Assembly (NCBI RefSeq): GCF_001718695.1
Contig: NZ_CP013420.1
Span: 124,001-188,000 of the forward strand
Direction of reading: 5' to 3'
Source of the DNA: Burkholderia ubonensis
Lineage (GTDB): Bacteria; Pseudomonadota; Gammaproteobacteria; Burkholderiales; Burkholderiaceae
DNA: 64,000 bases
The notes below the pieces were generated by a model. That model did no database searches. It was given only the letters and a program-made list of their open reading frames with translations, and had not been told where the DNA came from. A program made the position numbers and the translations under genes. Below, one piece after another: positions 1 to 10,300 of the stretch (position 1 is the first letter of the stretch; each line of letters begins with the position of its first letter).

Positions 1-146
1 GGTGACACGACAAATTTTCATGCGCAGCGAGGCGATATTCACGCTCGGAGGGCGGATTCAAACAAGTCTCGTTGTCGAGAAATTTGCACTTGCGCGTGTG
101 CTTCGTCGACAAACTGAGTTCAATTCGGTCTTGGTTCATGGCTTAA

Positions 147-761
147 ATGGTCGTTTGCCCGTTAATTCTCGAAAAACAGATCAAAAGGGAGAATTACGCA
201 GAGTATTGCCAAGTGTTAAGTGGCGAGCGGAACGGAAAATTCGGATCGAACGACGCCCGCGGCTCCAATTTCTCGGGCGCCCGATTCGTCGAATGCAATT
301 TTTCTGCGACACGGCTCGACGACGCGCGTCTGGTCCGAACGTCGTTCGAGAACTGCGACCTGAGCGGCGTCGATTTCCGAGGGGCGAACCTGGAAGGCGT
401 GGATTTTCACGGCGGCACGTTCTGGAGCGCACCCGACGGATCGGTGCTGGACCAAACGAAGTTCGACGACACGCCGGAGGCGCGCCGTACGATCGAACGG
501 AGCACGATCGCGAGAAAGGACCGGATCGAATGGTGCCCGGTTGCCCCGCGCGCCGACGCAGAACCGGCTTCGCTCGTTTCACGCACGAGGCTGAAAGGCA
601 GGCCGGGCGAAGTCGTGCCGCGGAGCGGCTGGTGGATCAGCCCGGCGCTCGGGAGCGAGCAGGGGCGGCGCTATTTCAGCGCCGGAGAGAAGTTTCCGGA
701 CATCGAGTCGACCAGCTGGGGGCGCGTGATCTGGAGTTACAACGCCGACGATCAACGTTGA
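147..761 (+). CDS. Pentapeptide-repeat protein with C-terminal immunity-like module
   Basis: Predicted 204-residue protein. Residues about 34-90 carry degenerate pentapeptide repeats (pattern A(D/N)LXX, seen as ARGSNF, ARFVECNF, ARLVRTSF, CDLSGVDF, ANLEGVDF), which fold as a right-handed beta-helix in known families. The C-terminal 55 residues contain a PRSGWW segment followed by RRYFSAGEKFP and a final WGRVIWSY. This resembles the short tail I recall from Burkholderia polymorphic-toxin and type VI secretion immunity proteins (Imm71/Imm72-like); that link is an inference. The ATG directly follows an in-frame TAA and no good ribosome-binding site is visible, so the N-terminus may be lost or misplaced. 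No neighbouring toxin gene is in the window. Confidence 0.55.
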   Translation: MVVCPLILEKQIKRENYAEYCQVLSGERNGKFGSNDARGSNFSGARFVECNFSATRLDDARLVRTSFENCDLSGVDFRGANLEGVDFHGGTFWSAPDGSVLDQTKFDDTPEARRTIERSTIARKDRIEWCPVAPRADAEPASLVSRTRLKGRPGEVVPRSGWWISPALGSEQGRRYFSAGEKFPDIESTSWGRVIWSYNADDQR

Positions 762-772
762 GACCGACGCGC

Positions 773-794
773 GCCCGTCCCGGACGAGACGGGC
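773..794. terminator. Hairpin between convergent genes
   Basis: A perfect 7-bp stem (GCCCGTC/GACGGGC) with an 8-nt loop lies between the convergent pentapeptide gene and rng. Neither strand has a U-tract, so termination is only possible, not shown. Confidence 0.3.
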
Positions 795-806
795 GTGCCA
801 TCAGCG

Positions 807-2276
807 CTACATCAGCACGATGTCGTACTGCTCCTGGCTCAGATTCGACTCGACCTGCAGCGACACCGGCTTGCCGATGAAGTCGATCAGCATCGCGAGA
901 TGCTGCGATTCCTCGTCGAGGAACAGGTCGATCACCTGCTGCGCGGCGATCACGCGGAACTCGCGCGGATTGAACTGCCGCGACTCGCGCAGGATCTCGC
1001 GCAGGATGTCGTAGCACACGGTGCGCGACGTCTTCACCTGGCCCTTGCCCTGGCAGGTCGGGCACGGCTCGCACAGCACGTGCGCGAGCGATTCGCGCGT
1101 GCGCTTTCTCGTCATCTCGACGAGCCCGAGCTGCGAAAAGCCGTTGACGGTCACACGCGTGCGATCGCGCGCGAGCGCCTTCTTCAGCTCGGCGAGCACC
1201 GCGTCGCGATGCTCGGCATTCTCCATGTCGATGAAGTCGATGATGATGATCCCGCCGAGGTTGCGCAGCCGCAGCTGCCGCGCGATCGTGTGCGCGGCCT
1301 CGAGGTTGGTCTTGAAGATCGTGTCGTCGAAGTTGCGCGCGCCGACGTAGCCGCCCGTGTTCACGTCGATCGTCGTCATCGCCTCGGTCTGGTCGATCAT
1401 CAGGTAGCCGCCCGACTTCAGGTCGACCCGCCGCGACAGCGCGCGCTGGATCTCCGTCTCGATGTTGTACAGGTCGAACAGCGGCCGCTCGCCGGTGTAG
1501 TGGTGCAGCTTCGGGCTCACGGCGGGCGTGAACTCGGCCGCGAATTCGGCGAGCCGCTGGTACGTCTCGCGCGAATCGACCTGGATGCGCGACGTGTCGT
1601 CGTTGGCGAAATCGCGCAGCACGCGCTGCGCGAGGTCGAGATCCTGGTACAGCAGGCTCGTCGCCGGCAGCCGCTGCGCCTGGGCGACGATCGTCGCCCA
1701 GGTCTTGCGCAGGTAGGTGACGTCGCCGGCCAGCTCGTCGGAGGTCGCGTCCTCGGCGATCGTGCGCACGATGTAGCCGCCTTTCTCGTCCGCCGGGATC
1801 ACCGCGGTCAGGCGCGCGCGCACCGCCTCGCGCTCGGCCTCGCTCTCGATCTTCTGCGAGATGCCGATGTGCGGCTCCTGCGGCAGGTAGACGAGCGTGC
1901 GGCCCGCGATGCTGACCTGCGTGGACAGCCGCGCGCCCTTCGTGCCGATCGGGTCCTTGATGACCTGGACCATCAGCGTCTGGCCCTCGAACACGGTCTT
2001 TTCGATCGGCTGGTGCGGCGCGCTCGTGTGCGGTTCGCCGTTCAGGCGCGGCTGCCAGATGTCGGCGACGTGCAGGAACGCCGCGCGCTCGAGCCCGATG
2101 TCGATGAACGCCGACTGCATGCCGGGCAGCACGCGCACGACCTTGCCGAGATAGATGTTGCCGACGCGTCCGCGCGACAGCGTGCGCTCGACGTGAAGCT
2201 CCTGCACCGCGCCTTGCTGGACGAGTGCGACCCGCGTTTCCTGCGGCGTGATGTTGATCAGGATTTCTTCGTTCAT
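807..2276 (-). CDS. rng: Ribonuclease G
   Basis: 489-residue RNase E/G family endoribonuclease that matures the 5' end of 16S rRNA and decays some mRNAs. It starts MNEEILIN, typical of RNase G. An S1 domain spans about residues 38-125. The catalytic aspartates appear as TIDVN (D304) and IIDFID (D347/D350), and the zinc-link CPTC is at 405-408. It lacks the long C-terminal degradosome scaffold of RNase E, so RNase G is the better call. It is the last gene of a minus-strand run, 8 bp after maf, and is probably cotranscribed with it. Confidence 0.95.
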   Translation of the reverse strand: MNEEILINITPQETRVALVQQGAVQELHVERTLSRGRVGNIYLGKVVRVLPGMQSAFIDIGLERAAFLHVADIWQPRLNGEPHTSAPHQPIEKTVFEGQTLMVQVIKDPIGTKGARLSTQVSIAGRTLVYLPQEPHIGISQKIESEAEREAVRARLTAVIPADEKGGYIVRTIAEDATSDELAGDVTYLRKTWATIVAQAQRLPATSLLYQDLDLAQRVLRDFANDDTSRIQVDSRETYQRLAEFAAEFTPAVSPKLHHYTGERPLFDLYNIETEIQRALSRRVDLKSGGYLMIDQTEAMTTIDVNTGGYVGARNFDDTIFKTNLEAAHTIARQLRLRNLGGIIIIDFIDMENAEHRDAVLAELKKALARDRTRVTVNGFSQLGLVEMTRKRTRESLAHVLCEPCPTCQGKGQVKTSRTVCYDILREILRESRQFNPREFRVIAAQQVIDLFLDEESQHLAMLIDFIGKPVSLQVESNLSQEQYDIVLM

Positions 2277-2284
2277 GGCGGGAT

Positions 2285-2917
2285 TCAGAAGTCGACGCGC
2301 GCGGCGCGCAGCAATGCTGCAGTCTCAAAAAGGGGCAGACCCATGATACCTGAATGGGAACCGGCGATTTGCTCGACGAATTCGGCCGCGCGCCCCTGGA
2401 TCGCGTACGCGCCGGCCTTGCCGAACGGCTCGCCGGTCTCGACGTAGCGCGCGAACGCGTCGCGCGGCGCGGCCGCGAAGCGCACCGACGAGCGCGACAG
2501 CGCCGGCGGCAGCAGCGCGCCGCCCGCGTCGACCACGGCGACCGCGGTCAGCACTTCGTGCTCGCGCCCCGCGAGGCGGGTGAGCATCGCGAGCGCGTCG
2601 GCGGGATCGGCGGGCTTGCCGAGGATCGCGCCGTCGATCGTCACGGTCGTGTCGGCGACGAGCACCGGCGCGGCGGGCTTGCCGCTCGCGACGAGGCGCG
2701 CACGCGCGGCGTCGGCCTTCGCGACGGTCACGCGCAGCACGTAGTCGTCGGCGGTCTCGCCGGGCAGCTCGGCTTCGAGCGCCTCGGCGTCCTCGTCGGG
2801 GCGGGGCAGCAGCAGCTCGAAGCGCACGCCGATCTGCTGCAGCAGTTCCTGGCGGCGCGGGCTTTGCGAAGCGAGGTAAAGGATCGGGAAGAGTTCGCGG
2901 GAAACGCTGGACGGCAT
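2285..2917 (-). CDS. maf: Maf family nucleoside triphosphate pyrophosphatase
   Basis: 210 residues. The N-terminal [11 protein letters not shown] motif (about residues 16-26) and the central VADTTV segment are the Maf signatures. The family hydrolyses non-canonical or damaged nucleoside triphosphates such as dTTP, UTP and m5-nucleotides; older annotations call it a septum inhibitor. The SPRR form fits the YhdE (dTTP/UTP) subgroup. It lies between rlmH and rng, the usual betaproteobacterial order. Confidence 0.93.
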   Translation of the reverse strand: MPSSVSRELFPILYLASQSPRRQELLQQIGVRFELLLPRPDEDAEALEAELPGETADDYVLRVTVAKADAARARLVASGKPAAPVLVADTTVTIDGAILGKPADPADALAMLTRLAGREHEVLTAVAVVDAGGALLPPALSRSSVRFAAAPRDAFARYVETGEPFGKAGAYAIQGRAAEFVEQIAGSHSGIMGLPLFETAALLRAARVDF

Positions 2918-2968
2918 GGTGTCGTTATCTCGTGGGGCGCGCGGCGCGCGCGTCGCGAGGACGACGCG

Positions 2969-3439
2969 TCATGCGCGGTGATAGGGGTGATTCTGCGTGA
3001 TGCTCCACGCACGGTAAAGCTGTTCGGCGAGCAGCACCCGCACCATCCCGTGCGGCAGCGTCATGCTGGAGATGCGCAGCAGCAGGTCGGCGCGCGCCTT
3101 GAGCGCCGGGTCGAGCCCGTCGGCGCCGCCGATGATGAACGCGACGTCGCGGCCGTCCTGCTGCCAGCCGGGCAGCGCCTGCGCGAGCTGCATCGTGGTC
3201 CAGTCGCGGCCGCGCTCGTCGAGCGCGACGATCCGCGCGCCCTTCGGCAGCGCGGCCTCGATCTTCTGCCGCTCGGCGGCCATCACGCTTTCGGCGCTGC
3301 GCCCGCCGGAGCGCAGCTCGGGCTTGATCTCGCGCAGCTCGATGCGCAGCTCGGGCGGCATCCGCTTCGTGTACTCGTCGAAGCCGGATGCGATCCAGCC
3401 GGGCATCTTGTGGCCGACCGCGAGGATGAAAAGCTTCAT
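2969..3439 (-). CDS. rlmH: 23S rRNA (pseudouridine1915-N3)-methyltransferase RlmH
   Basis: 156 residues, the standard SPOUT-family length. It methylates pseudouridine 1915 in helix 69 of 23S rRNA. The start [13 protein letters not shown] is canonical; the open frame extends 34 codons further upstream, into rsfS, but that part is not protein-like. The knotted SAM-binding region shows [10 protein letters not shown], and the protein ends in the conserved NHPYHR. It directly follows rsfS, as in many proteobacteria. Confidence 0.96.
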   Translation of the reverse strand: MKLFILAVGHKMPGWIASGFDEYTKRMPPELRIELREIKPELRSGGRSAESVMAAERQKIEAALPKGARIVALDERGRDWTTMQLAQALPGWQQDGRDVAFIIGGADGLDPALKARADLLLRISSMTLPHGMVRVLLAEQLYRAWSITQNHPYHRA

Positions 3440-3458
3440 CGGGACGATGCGTGACGAC

Positions 3459-3911
3459 TCAGCGGCGGCGGGCGGGCGTCTTGCGCGCCGGACGGGCGAC
3501 TTCTTCCTCGTCTTCTTCGTCCTCGGCCTCCGCAGTTGCACCGGCCGCGCCGTTCGGGGCCTTGCCGCCGCCGAGCTTCATGCGCACCGGCTTGTCGCCC
3601 CAGATTTCCTCGAGGTTGTAGTACTGGCGCAGCGCGGGCTGCAGGATGTGCACGACGGCGTCGCCGCAGTCGACCAGCACCCATTCGCCGGTGTCCTCGC
3701 CTTCGGAGCTGACGACGTCGCCGCCGGCCTCCTTGACCTTGTCGCGCACGTTCGACGCGAGCGCCTTGGTCTGGCGGTTCGACGTGCCGGACGCGACGAT
3801 CACGCGATCGAACAGCTCGGTCAGGTGGCTCGTGTTGAAGACCTTGATGTCTTGTGCCTTGACGTCTTCGAGGGCGTCGACGATGACGCGCTGCAGTTTG
3901 CGGATATCCAT
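3459..3911 (-). CDS. rsfS: Ribosome silencing factor RsfS
   Basis: 150 residues of the RsfS/YbeB/Iojap family, which binds ribosomal protein uL14 and blocks subunit joining in starvation. The conserved core is residues 1-115 ([28 protein letters not shown]). Residues about 120-150 form an additional acidic then basic low-complexity tail (EDEEDEEE, then [11 protein letters not shown]), longer than in E. coli. It sits between nadD and rlmH. Confidence 0.95.
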   Translation of the reverse strand: MDIRKLQRVIVDALEDVKAQDIKVFNTSHLTELFDRVIVASGTSNRQTKALASNVRDKVKEAGGDVVSSEGEDTGEWVLVDCGDAVVHILQPALRQYYNLEEIWGDKPVRMKLGGGKAPNGAAGATAEAEDEEDEEEVARPARKTPARRR

Positions 3912-3915
3912 GGAT

Positions 3916-4629
3916 TCAGGATTGATAGAGACGATGTTGAAGAATGTAGTCCCAGACGGCAGCGGGCACGTGCTCGGCCGATGCGTCGGGCATTTGTGCG
4001 CGGCGCGCGATGCATTCGCGCAGGTGCGCGCGGATGTCGGTCGCGGCGATGTCGAACGCGAGCGTCGTGTCGATCAGCAGGCGCCCGGCCGGCGTGGCCA
4101 TCAGCACGTCGGCACCGGCCTGCCGCGCGGCGACTTCCTGCGCAACCGCCTGCGGCGCCGTGGCGAGATCGAAGCCGGGGCGGGTCGACACGCAGATATG
4201 CGCGTAGTCGAACAGCCGGCGCCAGTCGCGCCAGGTGTCGAGCCGCACGAGCTGGTCCGCGCCGATCAGCAGCGACAGCGACGCGTCCGGGCCGACGCGC
4301 GCGCGCCAGCGCGCGAGCGTGTCGACGGTGTAGGTCGGCCCCGCGTGCTCGATCTCGTCGGTCGCGACGCTGACCGTCGCGCCCGGCAGCACGAGCGATT
4401 GCGCGGCGGCGCGCGTCATCGCCAGGCGATGCTCGGCGGCCGACACGTCGCGCTTCTGGTACGGCTGCCCGGCGGGCAGCAGCACGAGCTCGGTCAGGCC
4501 GAGCACGGCGGCGAAGCGGCCGGCGAGCGCGAGATGACCATCGTGGATCGGGTCGAACGTGCCGCCCAGCAGGCCTATGCGACGCAAGAGCGGGCGCGGC
4601 AGCGGGGCGGGGCGGGTGGTGTTTTTCAG
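3916..4629 (-). CDS. nadD: Nicotinate-nucleotide adenylyltransferase
   Basis: About 237 residues. It adenylates nicotinate mononucleotide to deamido-NAD, a step of NAD synthesis. The nucleotidyltransferase motif [11 protein letters not shown] is at about residues 22-32 and the C-terminal ATDIR near residue 200. The reading frame has no ATG near the expected N-terminus. I chose the CTG at 4629, 6 bases after a purine-rich AAAGGGA; the open frame runs upstream into hemF, so the start is uncertain by a few codons. Confidence 0.92.
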   Translation of the reverse strand: MKNTTRPAPLPRPLLRRIGLLGGTFDPIHDGHLALAGRFAAVLGLTELVLLPAGQPYQKRDVSAAEHRLAMTRAAAQSLVLPGATVSVATDEIEHAGPTYTVDTLARWRARVGPDASLSLLIGADQLVRLDTWRDWRRLFDYAHICVSTRPGFDLATAPQAVAQEVAARQAGADVLMATPAGRLLIDTTLAFDIAATDIRAHLRECIARRAQMPDASAEHVPAAVWDYILQHRLYQS

Positions 4630-4661
4630 AGCGTGTCCCTTTCGTTGCGGTGGCGCGAGGC

Positions 4662-5585
4662 TCAGACCCAGTCGCGCGGCACGAGGAAGTCGCTGGTCAG
4701 GCGCGCTTCGGGCGTTCCCTGCCCGGGCTGCCAGTTGTAGCGCCAGTTCGCGACGGGCGGCATCGACATCAGGATCGACTCGGTGCGGCCGCCGCTTTGC
4801 AGGCCGAACAGCGTGCCCCGGTCGAACACGAGGTTGAACTCGACGTAGCGGCCGCGGCGGTAGGCCTGGAACGCGCGCTCGCGCTCGCCGTACGGCGTGT
4901 CGCGGCGGCGCTCGACGATCGGCAGGTACGCGGCGAGGAACGCGTCGCCGACGCTTTGCATCATCTCGAACGCACGTTCGAAACCGGGCTCCGCGTAATC
5001 GTCGAAGAAGATCCCGCCGATGCCGCGCGCCTCGTTGCGGTGCTTGAGGAAGAAATACTCGTCGCACCACTGCTTGAAGCGCGGATACAGGTCCGCGCCG
5101 AACGGATCGAGCGCGTCCTTGCAGGTCTGGTGGAAATGCCGCGCGTCGTCCTCGAAGCCGTAAATCGGTGTCAGATCCATGCCGCCGCCGAACCAGAACA
5201 CCGGCGCTTCGCCGGGCTTGGTCGCGATCAGCATCCGCACGTTCATGTGCACGGTCGGGCAGTACGGATTGCGCGGGTGCAGCACGAGCGACACGCCGAG
5301 CGCCTCGAAGCCGCGGCCCGCGAGCTGCGGGCGCGCCGCGCTCGCCGACGGCGGCAGCGCGTCGCCCGCGACGTCGGAAAAGCCGATGCCGGCGCGCTCG
5401 AACACCTGGCCGTCCTCGAGGATGCGCGTGCAGCCGCCGCCGCGCAGGCGTTCGCCGGGGCCGCGCTGCCACGCGTCGGTCGCGAGCGGCGTGCCGTCGA
5501 GCGCGCCGAGCGCATCGGCGATGCGCGTCTGCAGGCCCTGAAGGTAGGCGCGCACGCGCTCCACGTCGTAGGTCGAATCGGTCAT
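4662..5585 (-). CDS. hemF: Oxygen-dependent coproporphyrinogen-III oxidase
   Basis: 307 residues. It converts coproporphyrinogen III to protoporphyrinogen IX using oxygen in haem synthesis. Signatures seen: [27 protein letters not shown] and [15 protein letters not shown], all typical of HemF. The ATG at 5585 begins [11 protein letters not shown]. It lies between purD and nadD. HemF rather than the oxygen-independent HemN fits aerobic metabolism. Confidence 0.97.
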   Translation of the reverse strand: MTDSTYDVERVRAYLQGLQTRIADALGALDGTPLATDAWQRGPGERLRGGGCTRILEDGQVFERAGIGFSDVAGDALPPSASAARPQLAGRGFEALGVSLVLHPRNPYCPTVHMNVRMLIATKPGEAPVFWFGGGMDLTPIYGFEDDARHFHQTCKDALDPFGADLYPRFKQWCDEYFFLKHRNEARGIGGIFFDDYAEPGFERAFEMMQSVGDAFLAAYLPIVERRRDTPYGERERAFQAYRRGRYVEFNLVFDRGTLFGLQSGGRTESILMSMPPVANWRYNWQPGQGTPEARLTSDFLVPRDWV

Positions 5586-5703
5586 GTCTGGACTGGGCGC
5601 TCCCGCCGCAGGCGGGAGTCGCAAAAAAGGACGTCTGCCGGCCATTCTAGCGAACCCGGCAGCAGGGGCCGCCGGCTGCTCGCGCAGCGCGGCGGTGGCG
5701 GCA

Positions 5704-6981
5704 TCACGTGCTCTTGCGGCTCAGCGCGCGGTAGCCGATGTCGCGGCGGTACTGCATGCCTTCGAAATTGATCTGGTTGATCGTTTCGTACGCATGCTGC
5801 TGCGCCTCGCGCACCGAGTCGGCGAGACCGACCACGCACAGCACGCGGCCGCCCGACGTCGTCAGCTTGTCGCCGTCGAGCGTCGTGCCCGCGTGGAACG
5901 TCACGGCCTGTTCGGTCTCGGCCGGGATGCCGTTGATGCGGTCGCCCTTGCGCGGCGCGTCCGGATAGCCGTGCGCGGCCAGCACGACGCCGAGCGCGGT
6001 GCGGCGGTCCCAGTCGAGCTCGACCGTGTCGAGCGTGCCCGCGATCGCCTGCTCGACGACCTTCGAGAAATCGCTCTTCAGGCGCGCCATGATCGGCTGC
6101 GTCTCCGGGTCGCCCATCCGGCAGTTGAACTCGAGCGTGCGCGGATTGCCGTCCTTGTCGATCATCAGGCCCGCGTACAGGAAGCCCGTGAAGCGGATGC
6201 CGTCCTTCTCCATCCCGCGCACGGTCGGCATGATGATCTCGCGCATCACGCGCGCGTGCATCTGCGGCGTGACGATCGGGGCAGGGGAATACGCGCCCAT
6301 GCCGCCCGTGTTCGGGCCGCGGTCCTCGTCGAGCAGGCGCTTGTGGTCCTGGCTGGAGGCCAGCGCGAGCGCGTGCTTGCCGTCGACCATCACGATGAAG
6401 CTCGCTTCCTCGCCGTCGAGGAACTGCTCGATCACGACGCGCGCGCCGGCATCGCCGAGCTTGTTGCCCGACAGCATCATGTCGATGGCCGCGTGCGCTT
6501 CGTCCAGCGTCATCGCGACGACGACGCCCTTGCCCGCGGCGAGGCCGTCGGCCTTGACGACGATCGGCGCGCCTTTCGCGTCGATGTACGCGTGCGCGGC
6601 GGCCGCGTCGGAGAAGGTTTCGTAGTCGGCGGTCGGGATGCCGTGGCGCTTCATGAACGCCTTCGCGAAATCCTTCGAGCTTTCGAGCTGCGCTGCTTCG
6701 CGGGTCGGGCCGAAGATCTTCAGGCCGCGCGCGCGGAACAGGTTGACGATGCCGGCCGCGAGCGGCGCTTCCGGGCCGACGAGCGTGAACGCGACGCCTT
6801 CGCTTTCCGCGAAATCGGCAAGCGCGTCGAGCGACGTGATGTCGACATTCTTCAGGCGCTCGTCCTGCGCCGTGCCGCCATTGCCGGGCGCGACATAGAC
6901 CATCTGGACGCGAGGCGACTGCGCGAGCTTCCACGCCAGCGCATGTTCGCGGCCGCCGGAACCGACGACGAGTAGTTTCAT
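5704..6981 (-). CDS. purD: Phosphoribosylamine-glycine ligase
   Basis: 425-residue GAR synthetase, second step of purine synthesis. It starts [19 protein letters not shown], with an N-terminal Rossmann-like domain. The central ATP-grasp part shows [16 protein letters not shown] and the signature RMGDPETQP. The length is standard. It follows yebC with about 100 bp between them. The open frame extends upstream of 6981 but homology begins at this ATG. Confidence 0.97.
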   Translation of the reverse strand: MKLLVVGSGGREHALAWKLAQSPRVQMVYVAPGNGGTAQDERLKNVDITSLDALADFAESEGVAFTLVGPEAPLAAGIVNLFRARGLKIFGPTREAAQLESSKDFAKAFMKRHGIPTADYETFSDAAAAHAYIDAKGAPIVVKADGLAAGKGVVVAMTLDEAHAAIDMMLSGNKLGDAGARVVIEQFLDGEEASFIVMVDGKHALALASSQDHKRLLDEDRGPNTGGMGAYSPAPIVTPQMHARVMREIIMPTVRGMEKDGIRFTGFLYAGLMIDKDGNPRTLEFNCRMGDPETQPIMARLKSDFSKVVEQAIAGTLDTVELDWDRRTALGVVLAAHGYPDAPRKGDRINGIPAETEQAVTFHAGTTLDGDKLTTSGGRVLCVVGLADSVREAQQHAYETINQINFEGMQYRRDIGYRALSRKST

Positions 6982-7088
6982 GGGATTCCCCGCAGACTGG
7001 AAAACAGGGCGGCCGGCACGCTCAGGCGCGCCGGCCGCGATAATCGGTCGGGCCGCCGCCGCGAACACGACGCACGGCGGCAGGCATC

Positions 7089-7817
7089 TCATTCCTCGAC
7101 GACGACGGCGTTCGTATACACCTCCTGCACGTCGTCGAGGTTCTCGAGCGCGTCCAGGAGCTTCTGCATCTTCACCGCGTCGTCGCCGGTGAATTCGACT
7201 TCGTTCTGCGGCTTCATCGTCACTTCGGCGAGCTCCGCCTTGAAGCCGGCGGCTTCGAGCGCGTCCTTCACCTTCGAGAATTCCTGCCAGTCGCACAGCA
7301 CTTCGATCGAGCCGTCGTCGTTCGTGCTGACGTCGTTCGCGCCTGCCTCGAGCGCCGCTTCCATCAGCGCGTCTTCCGACGTGCCCGGCGCGAACAGGAA
7401 CTGGCCGACGTGATCGAACATGAACGCGACCGAGCCGTCGGTGCCCATGTTGCCGCCGAACTTCGAAAACGCGTGGCGCACTTCCGCGACCGTGCGGGTG
7501 CGGTTGTCGGTCAGCGTGTCGACGATGATCGCCGCGCCGCTGATGCCGTAGCCTTCGTAGCGGATTTCCTCGTAGTTCGCGCCGTCCGCGCCGCCGACGC
7601 CGCGATCGATCGCGCGCTTCACGTTGTCCTTCGGCATGTTCGCGTCGGCCGCCTTGTCGACCGCGAGACGCAGGCGCGGGTTCGAGCCGATGTCGCCGCC
7701 GCCGAGGCGCGCCGCGACCTGAATTTCCTTGATCAGGCGGGTCCAGATCTTGCCGCGCTTCGCGTCGGCCGCTGCCTTCTTATGCTTGATGTTGGCCCAT
7801 TTCGAGTGACCAGCCAT
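7089..7817 (-). CDS. yebC: YebC/PmpR family DNA-binding regulator
   Basis: 242 residues beginning [21 protein letters not shown], the family hallmark. Conserved acidic patches follow ([17 protein letters not shown]). Members act as transcriptional regulators and are also linked to translation of difficult proline stretches. A GGAGA ribosome site precedes the ATG. It heads the minus-strand purD-hemF-nadD block. Confidence 0.95.
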   Translation of the reverse strand: MAGHSKWANIKHKKAAADAKRGKIWTRLIKEIQVAARLGGGDIGSNPRLRLAVDKAADANMPKDNVKRAIDRGVGGADGANYEEIRYEGYGISGAAIIVDTLTDNRTRTVAEVRHAFSKFGGNMGTDGSVAFMFDHVGQFLFAPGTSEDALMEAALEAGANDVSTNDDGSIEVLCDWQEFSKVKDALEAAGFKAELAEVTMKPQNEVEFTGDDAVKMQKLLDALENLDDVQEVYTNAVVVEE

Positions 7818-8020
7818 ACGTTTCTCCGTCGCCCCGGCGCTTTGCGCGGGCGTTTAAGCCAATGTGTCGTTGAATCGGCGGCCGTTGGGGCGGGCGTGAA
7901 GCCGCGGGGCCGCGCGTGTCGAGTGGACCGAGATTTTATCACGCGGCGGCCGTCCGCTTGGGGCCGTCGCGCATGGCCGAACGGCCGGGGCCGGCCGCCG
8001 CGAAACCGGCGGAGGGCCGG

Positions 8021-8050
8021 ACGGCCGGCCCCCGGATGGCCGGCCCCCGG
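8021..8050. repeat. Two tandem 15-bp GC-rich repeats
   Basis: Two adjacent 15-bp units (ACGGCCGGCCCCCGG, then ATGGCCGGCCCCCGG) lie 11 bp downstream of the upp stop codon. On the opposite strand the array at 21694-21739 has a 15-bp unit matching these at 13 of 15 positions. The surrounding 7930-8060 is very GC-rich and holds no gene. Confidence 0.7.
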
Positions 8051-8061
8051 ATCGCGATTCC

Positions 8062-8712
8062 TCAGTTCTTCGTGCCGAACAGCCGGTCGCCCGCGTCGCC
8101 GAGGCCCGGCACGATGTACGCGTGCTCGTTCAGGTGCGAGTCGAGCGACGCGACGTACAGCTTCACGTCCGGATGCGCGTCCTGGAACACCTGCACGCCT
8201 TCCGGCGCGGCGACGAGCGCGACGAACATGATGTTCGCGGCCGGCACGTTGCGGCGCTTGAGCACGTCGACCGCGTGCACGGCCGAGTAGCCGGTCGCGA
8301 CCATCGGGTCGCACAGGATGAAGATCCGGTCCTCGAGGTCCGGCAGGCGCACGAGGTACTCGACCGGGCGGTGGTCGTCCGCGCGGTACACGCCGATGTG
8401 GCCGACGCGCGCCGACGGGACCAGGTCGAGCAGGCCGTCCGACATCCCGACGCCCGCGCGCAGCACGGGGACGATCGCGAGCTTCTTGCCGGCGATCACC
8501 GGCGCGTCGATCTTGACGAGCGGGGTTTCGACCCGCTTGGTCGTGATCGGCAGGTTGCGGGTGATCTCGTAGCCCATCAGCAGCGTGATTTCGCGCAGCA
8601 GCTCGCGGAACGTGCGCGTCGACGTGTCCTTGTCGCGCATGTGGGTCAGCTTGTGCTGGATCAGCGGGTGATCGAGGATGAAGAGATTCGGGAAACGGCT
8701 GTCCTGTTTCAT
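8062..8712 (-). CDS. upp: Uracil phosphoribosyltransferase
   Basis: 216-residue pyrimidine salvage enzyme (uracil + PRPP to UMP). The start [19 protein letters not shown] is typical. The PRPP-binding loop reads [11 protein letters not shown]. The C-terminal uracil-binding segment is [16 protein letters not shown]. It is divergent from the SDR gene at 8885, with a 172-bp gap. The frame continues upstream but homology does not. Confidence 0.96.
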   Translation of the reverse strand: MKQDSRFPNLFILDHPLIQHKLTHMRDKDTSTRTFRELLREITLLMGYEITRNLPITTKRVETPLVKIDAPVIAGKKLAIVPVLRAGVGMSDGLLDLVPSARVGHIGVYRADDHRPVEYLVRLPDLEDRIFILCDPMVATGYSAVHAVDVLKRRNVPAANIMFVALVAAPEGVQVFQDAHPDVKLYVASLDSHLNEHAYIVPGLGDAGDRLFGTKN

Positions 8713-8884
8713 GACGGAGGCGCCCTGGCGCAAAAGGAGTTCGGGACGGCAGGCGGGCGGCGGGCCCGTCTGCGCGCAATGACGCAAGTTTACCAAGACG
8801 GGCCGCGCGATCCGGATATTATCGACGTCTGACCGACAACCCGCGCGCCGCCCGGCGCGCCGCAATCAACAACGGATATCGACG

Positions 8885-9664
8885 ATGGATCTCGGCATCG
8901 CAGGGAAGACCGCGCTCGTGTGCGCGGCAAGCAAGGGCCTCGGGCGAGGCTGCGCGGAAGCGCTGGCCGCCGAGGGCGTGAATCTCGTGATCGTCGCGCG
9001 CACGCGCGACACGCTGGAGGCGACCGCGGACGCGATCCGCGCGGCGTCGGGCGTCGCCGTGACCGCGATCGCGTGCGACATCACGACGCCGGACGGGCGC
9101 GCGGCCGCGCTTGCCGCCTGCCCGCAGCCGGACATTCTCGTGACGAATGCGGGCGGCCCGCCGCCGGGCGACTTCCGCGATTTCTCGCACGACGACTGGA
9201 TCCGCGCGCTCGAGTCGAACATGCTGACGCCGATCGAGCTGATCCGCGCGACCGTCGACGGGATGATCGCGCGCCGCTTCGGCCGGATCGTCAACATCAC
9301 GAGCTCCGCCGTGAAGGCGCCGATCGACGTGCTGGCGCTGTCGAACGGCGCGCGCTCCGGGCTGACCGGCTTCGTCGCGGGGCTCGCGCGCCGGGTCGCC
9401 GCGCACAACGTGACGGTCAACAACCTGCTGCCGGGCCTGTTCGACACCGACCGGATCGCGACGACGCTCGCCGCGTCGGCGCAGGCGAAGGGCGTGACGG
9501 TCGACGAAATGCGCGAGCGGCGCGCGCGGGAGATTCCGGCGGGCCGCCTCGGCACGCGCGACGAGTTCGGCGCCGCGTGCGCGTTCCTGTGCAGCGTGCA
9601 CGCGGGCTACATCACCGGGCAGAACTGGCTGCTCGACGGCGGCGCTTACCCGGGCACGTTCTGA
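8885..9664 (+). CDS. SDR family protein with altered catalytic motif
   Basis: 259 residues with a Rossmann fold: cofactor loop SKGLGRG (about residues 16-22) and TNAGGPPPG in place of NNAG. The catalytic serine is present in NITSSAVKA. The usual YxxxK, 13 residues after that serine, reads SNGAR, so both Tyr and Lys are missing. The rest ([11 protein letters not shown], and the end in GGAYPGTF) aligns with 3-oxoacyl-ACP-reductase-like SDRs. The substrate is unknown and the classic mechanism looks impossible. Confidence 0.85.
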   Translation: MDLGIAGKTALVCAASKGLGRGCAEALAAEGVNLVIVARTRDTLEATADAIRAASGVAVTAIACDITTPDGRAAALAACPQPDILVTNAGGPPPGDFRDFSHDDWIRALESNMLTPIELIRATVDGMIARRFGRIVNITSSAVKAPIDVLALSNGARSGLTGFVAGLARRVAAHNVTVNNLLPGLFDTDRIATTLAASAQAKGVTVDEMRERRAREIPAGRLGTRDEFGAACAFLCSVHAGYITGQNWLLDGGAYPGTF

Positions 9665-9716
9665 CGGGCGCCGCGCGGCCGGCTTTTACGACGACAACGA
9701 ACCGAAGGACTTGGAG

Positions 9717-10109
9717 ATGAGCACACCCCGCATCGCACTGATTGCGCACGACGCGAAGAAGGACGAGATCGTCGCGCTCGCGGGCGAGTATCGCGCGACG
9801 CTCGCGCGCTGCCGGCTGGTCGCGACCGGCACGACGGGCGGCCGCATCGCGGCCGCGCACGGCCTCGACGTCGAGCGCAAGCTGTCCGGGCCGCTCGGCG
9901 GCGACCTGCAGATCGGCGCGGAGCTGGCCGAGGGCCGGGTCGACATCGTCGTGTTCCTGCGCGACCCGATGACCGCGCAGCCGCACGATCCCGACATCAC
10001 CGCGCTGGTGCGCGCGTGCGACGTGCACAACGTGCCGTGCGCGACCAACGTCGCGACCGCGCGGATGCTGCTCGACGATCTGGCGCGCAACATGCAGGAC
10101 GTCTGCTAG
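9717..10109 (+). CDS. mgsA: Methylglyoxal synthase
   Basis: 130 residues. It converts dihydroxyacetone phosphate to methylglyoxal and phosphate, a glycolytic bypass under phosphate limitation. Motifs seen: ATGTTGGRI (phosphate loop), [11 protein letters not shown] (catalytic Asp) and [15 protein letters not shown]. The ATG at 9717 begins [12 protein letters not shown] after GGAG; a TTG six bases earlier is less likely. It lies downstream of the SDR on the same strand. Confidence 0.95.
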   Translation: MSTPRIALIAHDAKKDEIVALAGEYRATLARCRLVATGTTGGRIAAAHGLDVERKLSGPLGGDLQIGAELAEGRVDIVVFLRDPMTAQPHDPDITALVRACDVHNVPCATNVATARMLLDDLARNMQDVC

Positions 10110-10170
10110 GCCCGCTTGCCCCTGCTCGTGGCAGGGCCGTGCGCTGCGCGCGGCGACGCGCGAGAATCGG

Positions 10171-10198
10171 GCGTCAGGCGTCAGGCGTCGGGCGTCGG
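10171..10198. repeat. Four tandem 7-bp repeats
   Basis: GCGTCAG twice, then GCGTCGG twice, in the 190-bp gap between mgsA and the quinone reductase. It looks like replication slippage. No function is evident. Confidence 0.6.
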
Positions 10199-10300
10199 AC
10201 TGCGCGACGGCCGCCGGCGCGTGCCTGCACCGGCCGTCGCCGGCCCGCGCGGCGGCGAGCGAACCTTCCCTTGAAGCATTCACCAACGAGGAGCGATACG

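Noticed and set aside
2..880. Open frame covering the pentapeptide gene in another frame
   Set aside because: Arg-rich, no recognisable motif, overlaps the better supported frame and the rng 3' end.
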